Positions 41,682-43,435 of a stretch of 43,435 bases of DNA are shown here, piece by piece (within the stretch, counting starts at the first letter, position 1; the number at the start of each line of letters is the position of its first letter). A program made the position numbers and the translations under genes. Origin of the DNA: Chitinophaga pinensis (lineage in GTDB: Bacteria; Bacteroidota; Bacteroidia; Chitinophagales; Chitinophagaceae); the NCBI GenBank assembly GCA_945860605.1, contig CAMAQL010000008.1, positions 1 to 43,435 of the forward strand. The letters run 5' to 3'. The notes below the pieces were generated by a model. The model searched no databases. It was not told where the DNA came from and saw only the letters and a list, made by a program, of their open reading frames with translations.

Positions 41682-42554
41682 TTGACGCCTACCGTATATA
41701 TCATTGTTGGTCCTACAGCTGTTGGTAAAACAAAGTATGCGATTGAATTAGCACAAAAACTTAAAACGGAAATTATTTCTGCAGATGCAAGGCAATGTTA
41801 CCAAGAATTAAATATTGGTGTTGCTCGTCCTAGCAATGAAGAACTAGCTCAGGTTAAACATCATTTTATAGCAAGTCATTCCATTCAAGAGACGGTGAAT
41901 GCAGGAACATTTGAAGCATATGCATTAAAAAAATCAGCGGAATTAGTTGCAGCATTTGGATCCGTGGTGATGGTTGGAGGAACTGGATTATACATTAAAG
42001 CATTTGTAGAAGGGATGGATCAAATCCCAGCGATTGACCCAAAGCTGCGAAGTCAAATTCAGGAGGATGTGTCATTGAAAGGGATAGATTGGCTTCAAAC
42101 GCAAGTCCAAGCAAAGGATCCTGCCTATTGGGCGCAAGCCGACAAAGGGGAACAACAAAATACACAAAGACTGTCAAGGGCTTTGGAAGTGGTGATTGGA
42201 ACAGGGCAATCCATCCTTAGTTTTCAACTACAGTCTAAAAAAATACGTTCTTTTGACATACAAAAAATTGGATTGGAGATGTCAAGGGAGCAATTGTATG
42301 ACAGAATCAATCAAAGGGTTGTGCAGATGGTCGACATGGGGTTAGAGGAGGAAGTCAAGGCCTTAAGCCCTCAATTTCATTTAAATGCCTTGCAAACGGT
42401 TGGGTATCAAGAGTGGTTGCCTTATTTTGAGGGGAATCAATCAAAAGAGGCGGTGCTACAAGCCATTCAGCAAAATACAAGACATTACGCAAAAAGGCAG
42501 TTAACTTGGTTTAAGAAGGACCCTGAAATCAAATGGAGTCAAATGGCATCATAA
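41682..42554 (+). CDS. miaA: tRNA dimethylallyltransferase
   Basis: MiaA transfers the dimethylallyl group to A37 of tRNAs reading UNN codons, using DMAPP; IspH in this window makes that substrate. The 290-residue protein has the P-loop GPTAVGKT (10-17), SADARQCYQELNIGVARP (the conserved DSRQ-like region, here DARQ), VMVGGTGLYIKA, and the C-terminal NTRHYAKRQLTWFK block. The start is unusual: no in-frame ATG or GTG lies between the preceding stop at 41661 and the P-loop, so TTG 41682 (reading MTPTVYIIVGP) is the only common start codon available. Confidence 0.93.
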   Translation: MTPTVYIIVGPTAVGKTKYAIELAQKLKTEIISADARQCYQELNIGVARPSNEELAQVKHHFIASHSIQETVNAGTFEAYALKKSAELVAAFGSVVMVGGTGLYIKAFVEGMDQIPAIDPKLRSQIQEDVSLKGIDWLQTQVQAKDPAYWAQADKGEQQNTQRLSRALEVVIGTGQSILSFQLQSKKIRSFDIQKIGLEMSREQLYDRINQRVVQMVDMGLEEEVKALSPQFHLNALQTVGYQEWLPYFEGNQSKEAVLQAIQQNTRHYAKRQLTWFKKDPEIKWSQMAS

Positions 42555-42716
42555 ATTTGAATCCATTTTTGGTGCTAATTTTAGGTTGTTTTTACATTAG
42601 GTTCTATTCCTGAGAATATTAACAATTTTAGATATAATCTTAAATTACTTTAATCAATTTTTAGTACAATTAGCCCTATTTTTATCCTAATATATACATT
42701 CCAAAATCAATTTTTT

Positions 42717-43435
42717 ATGCAAAAAAAATCAGTCCTTTTTTTTCTTTGTATGTTGACTTTTCTGATCAATCAGGCGATAGGTCAAACCATACAATTTGAG
42801 AAATACACTTTGCCGAATGGCTTAAAAGTCATTTTACATGAAGATCATTCAGCACCTGTGGTGGCTGTAACGACTTTATACCATGTAGGTTCTAAAAACG
42901 AAGACACTGCAAGAACAGGCTTTGCCCATTTCTTTGAACATTTATTATTTGAAGGTTCAGAAAATATTAAAAGAGGGGAGTTTGACAAGTATATCACCAA
43001 TGCAGGTGGTGCATTGAATGCCAATACCTCTCAAGACCGCACTTTCTATTATGAATTACTTCCTTCTAATCAAGTTGAACTTGGCTTATGGTTAGAAAGC
43101 GAGCGTATGATGCATGCGAAGATTGAACAGATTGGTGTGAATACGCAAAGAGAAGTGGTAAAGGAAGAGAAGCGTCAACGTGTTGACAACCGACCATATG
43201 GTTCTTTTTTAAACGAAGTATTAAAGCGTGCTTATAAAGTGCATCCTTACCAATGGTCACCAATCGGAAGTATGGAGCATTTAAATGCTGCAAAATTGGA
43301 CGAGTTCATCAATTTTTACAAGACATTCTATGTACCTAATAATTGTGTATTGTCTATAGCGGGAGATTTTAATAAAGCCGAATTAAAAGCGAAGATTGAA
43401 GCTTATTTTGGTCCAATTAAAATGGGCACCAAGCC
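42717..43435 (+). CDS. M16 family zinc peptidase, N-terminal part (runs off the window)
   Basis: The frame is open from ATG 42717 to the window end, giving 239 residues. There is a signal peptide (about 1-22, ending AIGQT), then an M16 (pitrilysin/PqqL-like) domain. The inverted zinc motif HFFEH is at residues 71-75, with a further ligand Glu151 exactly 76 residues after His75, as in the family. LPNGLKVILHEDHSAPVV, YHVGSKNEDTARTG and NAGGALNANTSQDRTFYYE are also typical. Exported M16 proteins are usually periplasmic in Bacteroidota. The family is normally 400 or more residues, so about half is missing. The upstream gap of 162 bases shows no clear promoter box. Confidence 0.88.
   Translation, partial: MQKKSVLFFLCMLTFLINQAIGQTIQFEKYTLPNGLKVILHEDHSAPVVAVTTLYHVGSKNEDTARTGFAHFFEHLLFEGSENIKRGEFDKYITNAGGALNANTSQDRTFYYELLPSNQVELGLWLESERMMHAKIEQIGVNTQREVVKEEKRQRVDNRPYGSFLNEVLKRAYKVHPYQWSPIGSMEHLNAAKLDEFINFYKTFYVPNNCVLSIAGDFNKAELKAKIEAYFGPIKMGTK

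Overview
The window is a gene-dense, AT-rich piece of a Bacteroidota chromosome, most likely from the Chitinophagaceae/Sphingobacteriia side. This placement rests on gene families and promoter style, not on a marker gene. The evidence is: at least a dozen transcription units preceded by the Bacteroidota -7 element TAnnTTTG; an Mrp ATPase without the usual CxxC; a long-form IspH; a putative porin of the Bacteroidota type; a HYC_CC_PP protein; and a CusA-type pump fused to a TolC-like domain. There are 39 protein genes, two of them cut by the window edges. I see no tRNA, rRNA, CRISPR array, insertion sequence or prophage.

Layout. 1-7.9 kb: the end of peptidase T, an ExbB/ExbD pair, PrmC, a YigZ/IMPACT protein, 3-hydroxyacyl-CoA dehydrogenase with an exported beta-sandwich protein, Mrp plus cytidylate kinase, and IspH. 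8-16.6 kb: an ABC-F ATPase, a small HTH regulator with 22-bp-spaced direct repeats upstream, a 34-bp perfect palindrome acting as a shared terminator, glycine decarboxylase GcvP, a YkgJ-type cysteine cluster protein, and a folK / deoxynucleoside kinase / MFS exporter run. 16.6-23.3 kb: SppA with an ABC-2 permease and a membrane-anchored START-like protein, QueG, a TetA-like MFS exporter under an operator-like inverted repeat, and purine nucleoside phosphorylase.

23.3-31.9 kb is the main accessory block, with five genes on the plus strand: putative porin, HYC_CC_PP protein, an exported double heavy-metal-associated (HMA) domain protein, a 1441-residue CusA/CzcA-TolC fusion, and a CusB-like lipoprotein adaptor. 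Together they look like a complete envelope-spanning metal efflux system encoded in fewer genes than usual.

31.9-35.0 kb (minus strand) is the most unusual unit. An M42 aminopeptidase, a class I glutamine amidotransferase and a probable circularly permuted ATP-grasp ligase have overlapping stop and start codons. That combination resembles amide-bond-forming (amidoligase) systems whose substrate is unknown; this is my best candidate for an undescribed system.

35.1-43.4 kb: a LuxE-like acyl-protein synthetase gene; a membrane-spanning probable one-component regulator; a very AT-rich gap ending in two RNA-like hairpins, the second with a UUCG loop and a U-tract; then tsaC, a GT9 glycosyltransferase, cca, a pRiA4b ORF-3-like protein with an acidic tail, miaA, and the start of an M16 peptidase. 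Three of the last genes (tsaC, cca, miaA) act on tRNA, as does queG further upstream.

The genome is compact. Several convergent genes touch or overlap at their 3' ends, and several promoters lie only 4-9 bases before the start codon, suggesting leaderless mRNAs.
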